64,000 nucleotides of DNA from Tetragonia tetragonoides (lineage: Eukaryota; Streptophyta; Magnoliopsida; Caryophyllales; Aizoaceae): NCBI GenBank assembly GCA_038025085.1, contig CM076147.1:44972766-45036765 (forward strand), in the 5' to 3' direction. This document shows positions 37,457 to 48,964 of the stretch, piece by piece. Numbering within the stretch: position 1 is the first letter of the stretch; each line of letters starts with the position of its first letter. The translations under genes and the position numbers were made by a program. The notes under the pieces are model-generated. The model ran no database searches and had not been told where the DNA came from. It saw only the letters and a program-made list of their open reading frames with translations.

Positions 37457-40400
37457 ATGACGATCGGAGCAGGTATAAATATTAATGTGGCGGAGAAGAA
37501 GCTGATGGTTTTGGGAAATGTGGTGCTCTCCGATGTCCATGACGATGTATTCCTCACCGGAGATGCTTCTAATCTTAACGGAGCTTTTATCGGAATACAT
37601 TCTAATCATCGTGGAAGTCGTTGCCTTTTCCCTCTCGGCAAACTTATGTATGTCCTCCTCCTTTTTTTTTCTCTCTCTCTCATTTATCGATCCATCACTT
37701 AAAAAGTTGGCGTTGGCGTTGGCGTTGTTAATTTAATGGATTTACAAATTGCACGCACGCAGGGGATTGCGTTTTATGTGTGTTTTCAGATTCAAATTGT
37801 GGTGGATGACACAAAGGATGGAGAATTGTGGGCAACAAATACCTACTGAGACTCAATTCTTGTTGGTAGAAGCAGCGAATAACTATGTCGTCTTCTTACC
37901 CCTTCTTGAGGGTGACTTCAGAGCTGTTCTCCAAGGAAATGCTCAACATGAGCTTCAAATTTGTTTGGAAAGCGGTAATTTATTATATTTTAACGTACTA
38001 GAGTATTAAGCAAGGTAATTATAATTAAAACGCGGTGATGGATCATGAAAATGCTTACCGGGTTTCTTTCAGGGTGTCCAGAGGTGGAAGCTTTTGATGG
38101 GAGTCATTTGGTATATGTAGCTGCCGGCTCTGACCCTTTTGATGTCATTACCAACGCCGTCAAGTAATTTCCTGATAACTGGATTTCCATTTCCTGATAA
38201 TGATATGCTCGCTTGTTGTTCTGTAAATCAAATTAAATAAAATGGATAATGCAGGAGTGTGGAAAGACATCTTCAGACGTTTTGTCATCGTGATAGAAAG
38301 AAGGTAGAGAGTTCCTTTTTCTTTGGTTTTTATTTTTATAGCTCAATTTTAAAACAAGGCAAATAAAGTTCCTTACCTGTTTTTCTTGCTTGGCGCCGCG
38401 GGGTCAGATGCCAGATATGTTGAACTGGTTTGGGTGGTGCACTTGGGATGCATTTTACACCAATGTCACTGCACAGGGAGTCAACCAGGGATTACAAAGG
38501 TATGTACGTATATTGTATAGTATAAGTATATCAATATCAATATCAATATCAATATCAATATCATCTGCTGTTAGTTTTCTGAATCTGAAAACTTCATTTT
38601 CATCCATCACAACCGCGCTAACCACACACTTACTCATATATATACTATTAACTCATCCATCCACTTCTTCAACCAATTCCATTTCTGCAGTTTCGCAAAG
38701 GGCGCAACTCCTCCAAAGTTCGTTATAATCGATGATGGATGGCAATCTGTAGCCATGGATCCCAACAGTGTCCCATGTCAACAAGATCATTGTGCCAAGT
38801 CAGTGCTTAACTTAACCCCTCCATCAATCATTTTTCTTCCCTACCTACCTCCTACCTCTATCTCTCCCATATCATCCATGTCACAATATTGTTGATTCTG
38901 ATTCTTAATATTCCTTCTGCCATATCAGCTTTGCTAATAGGCTAATACACATCAAGGAGAATCACAAATTCCAGAAACATGGGAAACAAGGACATCGAGT
39001 GGAGGATGGATTTCGTCATATCATAGCTGAAATCAAACAAGATCACACCCTTAAGTATGTTAACATTCTGTCCAACTTCCTGTATGCATTTGTTGCACCG
39101 GCCAACTTTGGCTTTTGTTCTAACATCCAAATTTTGTCATGTCTGCCTGCAGGTATGTCTATGTCTGGCATGCAATAACAGGATACTGGGGAGGTGTTAA
39201 ACCGGGTGTTCCAGAGATGGAAATATATGAATCCAAGTTAAGCTACCCAAAAACATCCCCAGGTGTTCAATCAAATGAGCATGTAGAATATCCTGATAAT
39301 TCCTTGGAGACCATGGCGAAGAATGGGCTTGGACTTGTGAACCCTGAAAAAGTTTTCAATTTCTATGATGAGCTCCATTCTTACCTTGCCTCTGCTGGTA
39401 TAAGTGGGGTGAAGGTTGATGTCCAAAATGTCCTCGAGACACTTGGCGCTGGTTGTGGGGGAAGAGTCAGTCTTGCCAGAAAGTATCACAGGGCATTAGA
39501 GGCTTCAATCGCTACGAATTTCCCTGATAATGGAATGATATCTTGCATGAGCCACAACACTGATGGTTTATACAGGTACACCTGATCTTCCTCGTTTTCC
39601 TTCTCTTCTTCTGGGCTTCACAATTTAAATCTCTGGTCAATTGATGCAATTTCTTGGTGTTTTAGTGCAAAGCGGGCAGCTGTTATAAGAGCATCTGATG
39701 ATTTTTGGCCGAGAGATCCAGCGTCACACACAATTCACATTGCTTCTGTTGCATACAATACTATTTTTCTTGGAGAATTCATGCAGCCAGATTGGGATAT
39801 GTTTCATGTAAGTCCAAAAAACCCGCTTCTCTTTTGCTTTGTTTGTCTCAGATCCTCGTTGTTGTTTTTGGGAGGGGGAGTGAGGTTAAGTTGAAATATT
39901 GTATGGCAGAGCTTACATCCTATGGCTGAATACCACGCGGCAGCTCGGGCAGTTGGTGGCTGTGCAATTTATGTCAGGTATGCTATTGCATTTTGAACTT
40001 GGCTTTCAGTCAGGGTGTGTGCTTTTTTGTTCCCCTCCCCCCCCCCCCTCCTACTAAAGCTTATGTTTCTACACTAGTTTTAAGTTGCTTGCTTTGGTAC
40101 CTACAGTGACAAACCTGGACAGCATGACTTTGATTTACTGAAAAAGCTTGTACTTCCTGATGGTTCTATACTGAGAGCCAAATTGCCTGGTAGGCCCACT
40201 AGGGATTGCTTATTCTCAGACCCTGCAAGAGATGGGAAAAGGTAATCATGTTGCTACGTAATTAATTACCAAATCGAACATGTTAATTGGTAGTAGAACA
40301 TGAATGATTCTGTTTAGCTTATATCAATACGCATGTTTCAGCTTTGTTCTTACTGTCGTTGTCGATGACTGTTTGTTTAATAAGTTCTGTTCTTTGATAT

Positions 40401-41108
40401 ATCCCGCAGTCTTTTGAAGATACGGAACATGAACGATTACACTGGGGTCATTGGGGTCTTCAATTGCCAAGGAGCAGGTTGGTGTGAGATTGGAAAGAGG
40501 AATATAGTCCATGACGAGAAACCTGGCACAATTACTGGCACTGTCCGAGCTCATGATGTAAATTATCTAAACAAGATTGCTGATGCAAGATGGACAGGGG
40601 ATGCTGTTGTATATGCACATCTTGGGGGTATGTCCTGCATGTGATATCTCTTTCGTGGTCTGCATTAAGCCAAATGATTGTTGAAAGCATGCTGGTTGGT
40701 CTATTTATGGGTTTTTCTCTTTTAATTGCAGGAGAAGTTGTATACCTTCCTCTAAATGCATCCTTGCCTGTCACACTGCAAGCCAAAGAATATGAAATTT
40801 TTACAGTGGTTCCTGCAACGGAGTTGTCAAATGGAGCTATGTTTGCCCCAATTGGGCTAATTAGGATGTTCAACTCAGGAGCCGCCATTAAGGACTTCAA
40901 GTATGAGTCTGAAACAAGTGGCACAGTAAGCCTGAAAGTTCGTGGTTGTGGTGTATTTGGGGCTTATTCTTCAATCCAGCCAAAGAGGATTCTTATTGAC
41001 TCTGAAGAAACAGGCTTCCAATATGAAGCCGCGTCTGGGCTGGTTACCCTGACGTTGAGGACTCCCGAAAAAGAGTTGTATCTCTGGAACATCAGTGTTG
41101 AACTATAA
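37457..41108 (+). CDS. RFS2: Probable galactinol-sucrose galactosyltransferase 2 / SIP2 (GH36)
   Basis: Glycoside hydrolase family 36 member of the seed-imbibition/raffinose-synthase group. Proteins closest to SIP2 act as alkaline alpha-galactosidases on raffinose or as raffinose synthases, so the exact reaction is not settled. Exons: 37457-37647, 37763-37974, 38073-38163, 38255-38303, 38408-38499, 38691-38798, 38929-39054, 39153-39575, 39666-39807, 39910-39977, 40107-40241, 40410-40627, 40732-41108, giving 743 residues. Motifs: [36 protein letters not shown], the nucleophile in GVKVDVQ (Asp379), the acid/base region RASDDF (Asp442/443), [12 protein letters not shown] and [11 protein letters not shown]. 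No signal peptide is visible, fitting a cytosolic enzyme. It is shorter than chloroplast-type raffinose synthases. Intron 5 holds an (ATATCA)n run. Confidence 0.94.
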
Positions 41109-41402
41109 GGAAGTGGAGTTCATTGTACTGACATGGTTTCAAGGAAACCATGGGTCTTGGACCTGGAGAGATCCCCTTAACAGGCATAAAATATTATTAT
41201 CCCACAAAATATTGGACAGTGAAATCTCTGCCAATACCGGCCAACTTCGGTTAGATAGTTGTGTAACAGTGTAAGGACTACATAAGGTTCAATTGTGAAG
41301 AAATTACCATGAAATGCTAATACACTATCCGTTAACTTTGATCTTCATGCCTGTTCTTTTCTCGCTTCGAGGGATATGTATATAATTTTTTTTATCAAAC
41401 AA

Positions 41403-41446
41403 TAAATAAATACTGTTTGAATAAATATTCAAACAGTATTTATTTA
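41403..41446. other. Perfect 20-bp hairpin between convergent genes
   Basis: Arms 41403-41422 and 41427-41446 are exact reverse complements around a four-base AAAT loop. It lies about 300 bases after the RFS2 stop and 460 bases before the SmD1 stop on the other strand. It may be a tiny foldback-element relic or a transcript 3'-end structure. Confidence 0.8.
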
Positions 41447-41910
41447 CATATATAATTTATTTTTATTTTTCAGAAAGAGTGTCAAAACAGAATCCCAACA
41501 GACTCATTCAAACAACTTCACCAAAATATGATCAGACAGGCAAAAACCTCCCCATAACATGAGAAACAAAATTAGCAAAAGTAGCGGATATGGGCTAAAG
41601 AAATGGAGACTAATCATTGTAAATAATATCAGATACCAAGTGTCAAGAACTTGGACAAACATCTAGAATGGAATAACAATGGAAAATATTGCATGATTGG
41701 TATCAGCCAACTATCATTAGAAAGGCCTTGTGAAGTGCAAGGCACCAAGCCTCACAAAAAATCACCAATCTTCAAATGCTACTATTAGTGAAGCTAAAGC
41801 CGAATCTGTCTAAATCTAGAAAAATAGACATCTGTGTCTTTCCATAATACTTAACTGATAGTCTGATACTAGAGATGATCTTTACATGTCCTGAAACTGG
41901 ATGCAACCAT

Positions 41911-43024
41911 TTAGCGGCCTCGTCCACGGGCACGACCACGTCCACGGCCCCGACCACGTCCCAAAGGTTTTCCTGTTTCAAAAACCATTTACATGAGAAA
42001 CAATAAACATAGTTGAAGTTGAAGAAGATAGAAAAAGAAAGAGAGAATGGCGGTAAAGCACCTGCAGCTGGTTTCTTGGGCTTGAGCCTAGGAGTTTCTT
42101 CAACCAGTAAGGTTTCAAGATTTAAGGTATCAGGAAGGATGTAATAGCGTATATTGTTCCCCCTCACACTTAGGTGGTCGAGACTGACTGGATTTTTCCC
42201 TTTGACTGTAAGTTTCACAGTCTTCAAATGTGTATTCATACTAATGTCAACCCCTGCACCATGCAATAACACAATAACTAAAAGTATAGTGAATCAAAAC
42301 ACTAATAAGCTGATGATATATAGATTCAACAAACAAACACTGGCAGGGTTTGAATATAATAAAATGGAAAACATGTTTAACTATACAGGTTTTAATTGCT
42401 GCAAATGAATGGATTTTGCATAAAATCCTAGCACCATCCGATCCTCACTAAATATGGTTTTGTTGGAAGTTAGTATTGTTTTGTTTTAGGGGTTTAGATG
42501 GTTTTGTAACCCTAATTTTGTATTTTTTTTTTTTTTTTTTTTGGGCAGGAGTTGTAACAACCCTATTGATTCAACTCAATTGAAGTTGGGTTGAGGGGGA
42601 ATTGATTACATTACTCGCTCTCAAGGCTGGAAATTCCCATCCAATATTTATTTAATTAATAAATTGCCTCATACGGCAAATCAGATAACCCTCTCTACTC
42701 TTTTTAACTCTACAGCAATGGCAAGAGAAAATTGAAAAGAGAAGCAAATCCTTCAAAAATGAAAACCACAAAAACAATTCAATTGATTCGAAAATTAATA
42801 AATAAATAAATAAACAAGGAGAGTAGCTGGACCAGTGATGGTGCCATGAACGACGGTTCCGTTTTTGAGCTCGATGGAAACTGTCTCATTGTTCAGCTTC
42901 ATCAAAAACCTGATGATAAATTTTAATTTTAAACAAGTAAGCTTTGATTGATTAACTAAATACTTCAAAAAAAAAAAAAAAAAAGAAGAAGGGGCTAAAG
43001 TAAAGTTGACCTGACAAGCTTCAT
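41911..43024 (-). CDS. SMD1: Small nuclear ribonucleoprotein SmD1
   Basis: Core Sm protein that binds the Sm site of U1, U2, U4 and U5 snRNAs as part of a seven-membered ring. Exons in coding order: 43011-43024, 42833-42909, 42062-42253, 41911-41972, giving 114 residues, the normal length. It begins [19 protein letters not shown] (Sm1 motif). The Sm2 motif is [19 protein letters not shown]. It ends in an Arg-Gly tail with one Ala interruption (RGRARGRGR), the region methylated on arginine in this family. The donor of intron 2 is GTCCAG, a weak form. It is convergent with RFS2. Confidence 0.95.
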
Positions 43025-43388
43025 GGTTTCGTTGTCGACGGCAGCAGGTTGTCGACGGGCACCGGAACCAACAATTTCCAAAAATTGTAAAAATGAATTA
43101 CTCTCAAGTTTCCCCACTCTCCTTAAACCTAATGCCACCCCACTCGAGTCCACTATGCGGAACCTCAACTTCAATTTGTGGCTTTTTGGGCCTTTTCCGT
43201 TTCGGGCCCCCTGCAAAATCAATCCCCAAACACCTCTATTCTCTATGCTTATTCATTAATCAATCATCGAGTATTGTTTATCCATAATTCTGGTATCCGA
43301 TTATTTAGAATAGGTGATCAGTAAGCGAAAGTCCCTTAAGGAAGTCCCAGCGATATCGTGGAACAAAAACTTCTTAAAATTTAATCAG

Positions 43389-43770
43389 CGGCTATTGTTA
43401 GCTGATTTGACCAACTGGTAATATTGTATGTCTCGAAAAAGATATTTGGTACATTGATTGGCATTAGGTGGTAATATGTAAAAATGACCTATAAAGACAT
43501 TCATATATATAATAAAGGAATTTGATGGCATAGAAGTGAATAATTGCAAGTCTTGGACTATTTTGTCATTGGATTACATTGATGCGATCGGCCAATACCC
43601 ATAAGCTACCCTCATTGACTTTTCAAAAGTTGACTGGTGGAAACCCAGAAGACAATTTCACAAGTTAACATCCAAACACCAAATATTAAATGGTGAATTG
43701 GTCAAACATCCAATTTTACTAAAAGTCACCTCATAAGCCAACATCCAAACACCTCCAAAAGCTAATAAGT
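43389..43770. mobile_element. Probable AT-rich MITE, family member 2
   Basis: It shares 'gctgatttgac', 'aaaaagatatttggta' and downstream 'ccaaacacc' words with the block at 36118-36816, and has words in inverted sense at its two sides. It lies upstream of the oleosin gene. Ends are not precisely resolved. Confidence 0.3.
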
Positions 43771-43912
43771 GTCTAAAACTGAGTAGAGAAAGGTGCGGGC
43801 GGTAGGTGAGGTGGAGGAAATGTGGTGCAAGGTGATAGGCGATACGCCACGTTATCTATAGTGGCACAAGGTGGCTAAGAAAGAAAGGTTTTGAAAGTGG
43901 CAAATGGCAAGG

Positions 43913-44053
43913 CATGCATATATCACACTTGTCGAAGCTAATTAAGGGATGCAATTGTACTGTTGTGCGTGGATCTATTGATTGATGAGTGTAGTCATGC
44001 ATAGTTTGTATTGCCTATCTAGCCGGGTAAGATCAGCTAAGCTCTAATGCATG
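43913..44053 (+). promoter_or_regulatory. RY-type (CATGCA) motif cluster upstream of the oleosin gene
   Basis: Three RY core motifs lie within 175 bases of the start codon: CATGCA at 43913-43918 and 43996-44001, and its complement TGCATG at 44048-44053 (inside palindromic ATGCATGC). An ACGT core occurs near 43851. RY and ACGT elements are targets of B3 and bZIP seed-maturation regulators and are common in oleosin promoters. Confidence 0.5.
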
Positions 44054-44085
44054 CCAGGTTTCACAGGCCGGAATAATTGAAATTG

Positions 44086-44733
44086 ATGGATCCATCATCG
44101 ATCATGGCAGCAGATGCATATAATAATGAGCAAGTAGAGCAACAAATAATTGTAGGTGATGTAGATGATGATACAAGTAATAAATTAGGAAGAAGCAGAA
44201 GCAGAAGCAGAAGCAGAAGCAGGGTGGTGATAATCCTTAGGAGTTTAGTAGGTAGCGTGGCAGTTGGAGTCCCAGTTATTGGTGTGATGGGTTTAAGCTT
44301 CTTTGGTGCACTCACTCTACTTGTTATTGGATCTCCTCTTTTGGTCTTGTTCAGCCCACTCTTGTTGGCCGCTGCCTCTATCCTCGTCTTTGCTGTTACT
44401 GGCTTCACCCTTGCTGCCGTCATGGCCCTTACTGCCTTGTCCACTCTTTCTTGGGTCTTCCATTCTATTCGTGCTCGTTACGGCCGCAGCAGCCACGCCG
44501 ATAACCCTTATTATAATAATAAGCAGCTGCAGCTGCAGCTGCAGCCGCAGCCGCAGATGTTCTTAACAGCAGGAGGTAGTACAAGTAGTAGTGAAGAGTC
44601 GGGCGAAGCATATCATCAGGAAGCAGAGGAAAACAAACATACTACTAGTACTAGTGCGGCTGATACAGCAGCTCCGCCCCACCAGGTTGAGATAGAGGAC
44701 GATGATGAGGCAATAAAGCAGGCTGAGGATTAA
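44086..44733 (+). CDS. Oleosin-family protein with altered proline knot
   Basis: Oleosins coat oil bodies, with a long hydrophobic hairpin dipping into the lipid. This intronless ORF encodes 215 residues: an acidic N-terminus; an RS repeat (36-46) from (AGAAGC)n; an unbroken hydrophobic stretch of about 47-128; and a hydrophilic tail. The knot reads PLLVLFSPLLLA (84-95): the first two prolines fit P-x5-S-P, but the third is Ala95. After it, VTGFTLAAVMALTALSTLSW matches the oleosin C-terminal hairpin arm. The start is the first ATG (44086); Met7 is an alternative. After the TAA the same frame stays open to another stop at 44917-44919. Confidence 0.78.
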   Translation: MDPSSIMAADAYNNEQVEQQIIVGDVDDDTSNKLGRSRSRSRSRSRVVIILRSLVGSVAVGVPVIGVMGLSFFGALTLLVIGSPLLVLFSPLLLAAASILVFAVTGFTLAAVMALTALSTLSWVFHSIRARYGRSSHADNPYYNNKQLQLQLQPQPQMFLTAGGSTSSSEESGEAYHQEAEENKHTTSTSAADTAAPPHQVEIEDDDEAIKQAED

Positions 44734-44919
44734 ACTCATCATGTCAATTTGCAGCAGGCCGCCGAGGATACCACCCCCACCACCACCACCACCACCACCA
44801 CCACCACCACCACCACCACCTCTGCTGCCTCTGATCATGATAAAAATAATCAACCAGAAGCTGCTTCCACCACTCGTACTTGCACTCGCACGCGTACTCG
44901 TACTCGTACTCGCAAATAA
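44734..44919 (+). other. In-frame open extension after the oleosin stop codon
   Basis: Following TAA at 44731-44733, the same frame runs 61 more codons to TAA at 44917. It encodes QQAAED (echoing KQAED just before the stop), a Thr run from (ACC)n, a mixed segment SAASDHDKNNQPEAAS, and a Thr-Arg repeat tail. It may be a former C-terminus cut off by a recent stop, or chance openness of repeat DNA. Confidence 0.5.
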
Positions 44920-47699
44920 TATGATGATCGGATCCCCGGCCAGCCCCACGCCCACCCTGTATATATTAGCAAGGTATACATCCCTGCTAGCTATGACATA
45001 TCTAGATAAAGGTCTATGTCTTTAATTTCCCAACAATTATGTGCGTGCGCATGATTTAATTTTGGATTCTGCTTTTTATGTTTTAATCTCAGCAAAATGA
45101 CACCAATTCAATACTCACTTGGTGATAATATCTATCCTTAATTCATACCTTAAATTAAATATCATCAAACTAATTTCATAAACAGAAAGCAGCGTGCTAG
45201 TTGTAGCTGTATCTAACTTGTACATGATGATACTCCAATCCCACCCATGTTATTTGCGTGACCATATAATATGGTCTGGCCAAGAACCAATTAAGCTCCA
45301 CTAAGCCCTCCTATATATCTATCAAATGGAGTAGCTAGTACGGAAAATGTTTGGTTGACCTATTTGGTAGACAATACACATTTTCTTTGTATCTATCTCT
45401 TTACTACCTTAAATGCTCAGAGTATTGTTTTCCTTTATGTTTTGTTTGGGAACTTGAATTTTGTCGATATGAACGTACTACTAAGCTACCCCTATTCCCG
45501 TAGGTGAACCCAATCAAAACCGTACCACCTGTCACTACTGTACTATTTCACATGCAATTACACGAGGATGGTCTTTTAAGTTTTAATTCCATCTTTAATA
45601 ATATGGTAACAACTTGGATGTAGTAGTAAAGTAATACTTACTGTTCTGTTCATTTTCTTTTTACTGAACTTATCTGCACAATACTGAATTGAATTGAAAT
45701 TTATTGAACCGAACTGAATTTTTCTGAACTGAATTTATTTTTACTGAATCTACAATTTCAAAGAGTAAATTTGTTCTTTGGTTTACCAAGCTCATACTGA
45801 ATTTTTCTGAACTGAATTTCTTTTTACTGAATTGGACTAATTTTACTGAATACTACGGTAGGAAGTTGAGGAGAACAGACCCTAAATTAAGAAAACAGAT
45901 GGGGGTTAATTAATTCACTAATAGTATACGATCGAGGCAACCAACATGAGGAGCCAGCATTACCACCTATCTTCATACATACATACACTAATATATGCAT
46001 ATGCATCTTAATTTGTTGCGTCAGTTACGCTACAGATCGACCTTAACAAGCAAGGTGCTAAAATACATATATACATGCATTGATTGCTCGCTTCCAAGCA
46101 ACAGGAAACAGGGCACAGAAACATAATAGAGCAACTGAGCAAGCCTAATAAGAGTGCGTGGCCTGCTGGATTGAACTTTGGAGGAAGACATGTCCAAATT
46201 GAATAAGTAACCTAGTTAGCTAGCTGGGCAAATCAAATCAATATATATACAGTATGTCATTTTCCATAAGATACAAGATATATACAACAGGCATCACGAC
46301 ATACAGCTAAAGATCCAAATGTGGATCCCCGGCCTATATATTTTACTGTTGCATTTGCATCTATCGATTACGATTACTTGTTAATTAACCCCTAGGCCTC
46401 CCATCTCACTTAATAAAGATGTCGACGTACTTTTTGGGACATAAGTACATTATATAACATGCTAAACAATTTATTTTACTTTGTGACCATAGGATCAATA
46501 TTTATACACCTAAATAATTTACAAGGCTAGCTCCTACTTCGTGTCTTTTCTTTTCTTTCTATTTTTTTTTTTTACACAATGATAGATTATATAGTACGAA
46601 TAATGCCCCCTAACTTAATTATTTCATCTCTCATATCCTCCACTCTCATATCCGTGAGGAGGTACCCTGAGATATACTTCAGAGGTTCCAGATTCGAGTC
46701 CCTTCAAGGTCACTGGAGGTTTTATTAATTAGTCGTTGACTTTAGGGCCTATGGGATCACTCAAGTAAAGTTTGGACAATCATGTTATTTAAAAGTTTAT
46801 CTCATCTGATCTCATCAACAGGTGATCCTGTTTTATTCGGACTTGACCCTACCTTAATTAGGTAGTTGGTTATTAAACGCCACCCAAATCAATTGGGCCA
46901 AAATTTTAGAGACCGTTTAGTTGGAGGTATGACGATTAAGGGGTTAATGAAATGAATTGATAAGCTAAAATGAATTTATAGGATGAGTATTGAAGGAGTA
47001 TCAATCAGTTGCCGCTTTCGTGAAACTACTTTACTCCACCATTTGGTCATCATATCCAGAACGCTCTACATTATTAATCTTGTTTACAACATTCAAACAC
47101 CGGCCTGCTGCCATCTGTTGATCCGTTTACACTAAGTCAGTCATGATGATTGTGACTCATATTGAGACAGCAACCAAAAGGTAAAGGTGACAATAAAAAT
47201 ATACTCCACTGTATACCATATATACCATATCATCTCAAAAAATTGTTCTATGGTTGTCAATCATCATAATTTAAGGTTAGTTATTGATTGTAATTTTTTA
47301 TTGAGGTCCAACTACTATTGCAATTAGTTATACTAAAAGTATGTTATAGCTGCTCAAAAAAAAAAAAAAAAAAAGTATGTTATAACTGTTAATAGAGAAT
47401 GACTAATATGTATAAATAATTTGTGTTTTTATTTTAAATTAATTAATAATTAAGATTTTTCTAATCAATATATCAATGATTAAAATGTTCACATTGGTTG
47501 TTGGTAGTGGACGATGAAAACAAAACCCAGGGAATAATTGCTGCACAGGTGTCTCAAAATGATCCAAATTATTATGGAGTACTCTGGTTTTAAGCCATCG
47601 AGATGGCTGTTCGCCTGGTCCTACGCACCAAAATTAAGAAGAGCGCTGGCCCACGTTCTTTTTTCCAGGCCCATTGGACTATCATTTTCGCCAGTTTAT

Positions 47700-47985
47700 T
47701 ATAAAAACTTGTGTGGATTTACTCCAGGTAGATCAATATTTGGAGTCACCACTTATTTTAGTTGGAGTCACCCTTCTCTAAAAGTGGAGTCATCACTACT
47801 TTACCTAGAATTACCCCTTAAATTTATAATTGACTCTTTACTTTACCTGGAGTCACCCTCAAAATTACTTAACCTCGAGTCACCCTTCAAAATTACTCAA
47901 ACTTACTTAACCTAGAGTCATTCTTTTACTTAATCTGGAGTCACCTTTTACTTCACCTAGAGCCACCCATCAAAATTACTTGGTC
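47700..47985. repeat. Degenerate minisatellite
   Basis: Roughly ten imperfect copies of a unit of about 30 bases, with words like ACCTGGAGTCACCCTTCAAA and AATTACTTAACCT, uneven in length. The copies are too diverged to be coding. Confidence 0.65.
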
Positions 47986-48020
47986 CACGATGGACTAAGT
48001 CCATACAAGACATGATAATT

Positions 48021-48321
48021 ACCAACAAGGGTGGTGGTCTAGTGGTTCTAAGCTTACTCCCAAATGGTTTGGTAAGGCAAGGTCATGGGTTCGAATCCTT
48101 ATTCCCCCATGCCTTGTGTGACTGTGTCTGCTGGCTTCTAAGAACTATACTAGCCTCTTATTGGTGCTACGTTGTCGGGGTCAGTGCTTGCGCTGGTTGT
48201 TCAACTAGTCTGATATGTTCGGTATTGAACAAGAGAGTCAAAACATGTCGTAGCGGTGGTCCGAGAGGTGTCTCAGTCGTTATTCACGTGTACCCTCTTT
48301 TTAAGGATAAAAAAAAAGCAT
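48021..48321 (+). mobile_element. tRNA-derived SINE with intact Pol III boxes
   Basis: About 300 bp flanked by TGATAATT on both sides (48013-48020 and 48322-48329). Box A-like GGTGGTCTAGTGGTT lies near 48031 and a perfect box B GGTTCGAATCC near 48088. It ends in an A-rich tail at 48309-48317. Both boxes and the target duplication make this a confident SINE. Confidence 0.82.
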
Positions 48322-48841
48322 TGATAATTGTTGTACAGGTGTCTCACCAAATATTATTGGTAAATTACTATTGAAAGCCTTAGAAACGTTTTCAAAAAGA
48401 ATATAGGATTACTGGTTTATGGCGAAGTAAAGGGTGATTTTTAAGGTAGTATAAAATTCTGAAGCCTTTGTTAAGAGTACTTGGGAGCACTACCAGTACT
48501 AGTCCTTTAAATTAGAGCCCATTTGATTTTTAATTTGTTTTTCTTATTGTATACGAGTATACTCCCGTCGTATTTATTTATTTAAAGTAGTCCATATAAA
48601 TAGCTACCTATCTACCTAGAGATACAGTCGTAGCAACGTACGTATCTCGCGCTGATTGGAGAGAGAATCCTATTCCTACCTGTTTATTTATTTGTTGAGT
48701 TAGGGAGCACTTAGTAGTCATTATGTCACTAATTAATTAATGGATGAGAAATAAAAATAAAATAAAAAAAAATAATTATTTTTAATTTTTTTTTTTATTT
48801 GGTTTAATTTGTGAAAGAAAAAAGAAGGCGATTGAGAAGGC

Positions 48842-48848
48842 TATAAAG
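48842..48848 (+). promoter_or_regulatory. Candidate TATA box of the amino acid permease gene
   Basis: TATAAAG lies about 115 bases before the start codon. It is followed by a leader with (GAAA)n and (GGAATA)n runs. Confidence 0.35.
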
Positions 48849-48964
48849 AAAGAAAGAAAGAAAGAAAAAGTGGGATGGTGGCACCTGGAACACAAAATAC
48901 TCTAAAAAGTGAGTTGCAGTTGGAATAGGAATAGGAATAGGAATAGTGATAGTCTTGTGGTGAA

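Larger units (their letters stand above)
44920..48964. other. Gene-poor intergenic region
   Basis: About 4 kb with no supported gene. A patch near 45640-45870 is built of repeated ACTGAATT/TTCTGAACTG words and may be a degraded element. A block near 46900-47110 has inverted-end words like a decayed MITE. A poly-A run lies at 47356-47374. The degenerate minisatellite and SINE listed separately are also here. Confidence 0.6.

Noticed and set aside
44741..45025. Poly-proline ORF overlapping the end of the oleosin gene
   Set aside because: It is another frame of the (ACC)n run; the oleosin-frame extension is the more plausible reading.
46620..46870. Third SINE, with a box B-like GATTCGAGTCCC
   Set aside because: No convincing box A, tail or target duplication.
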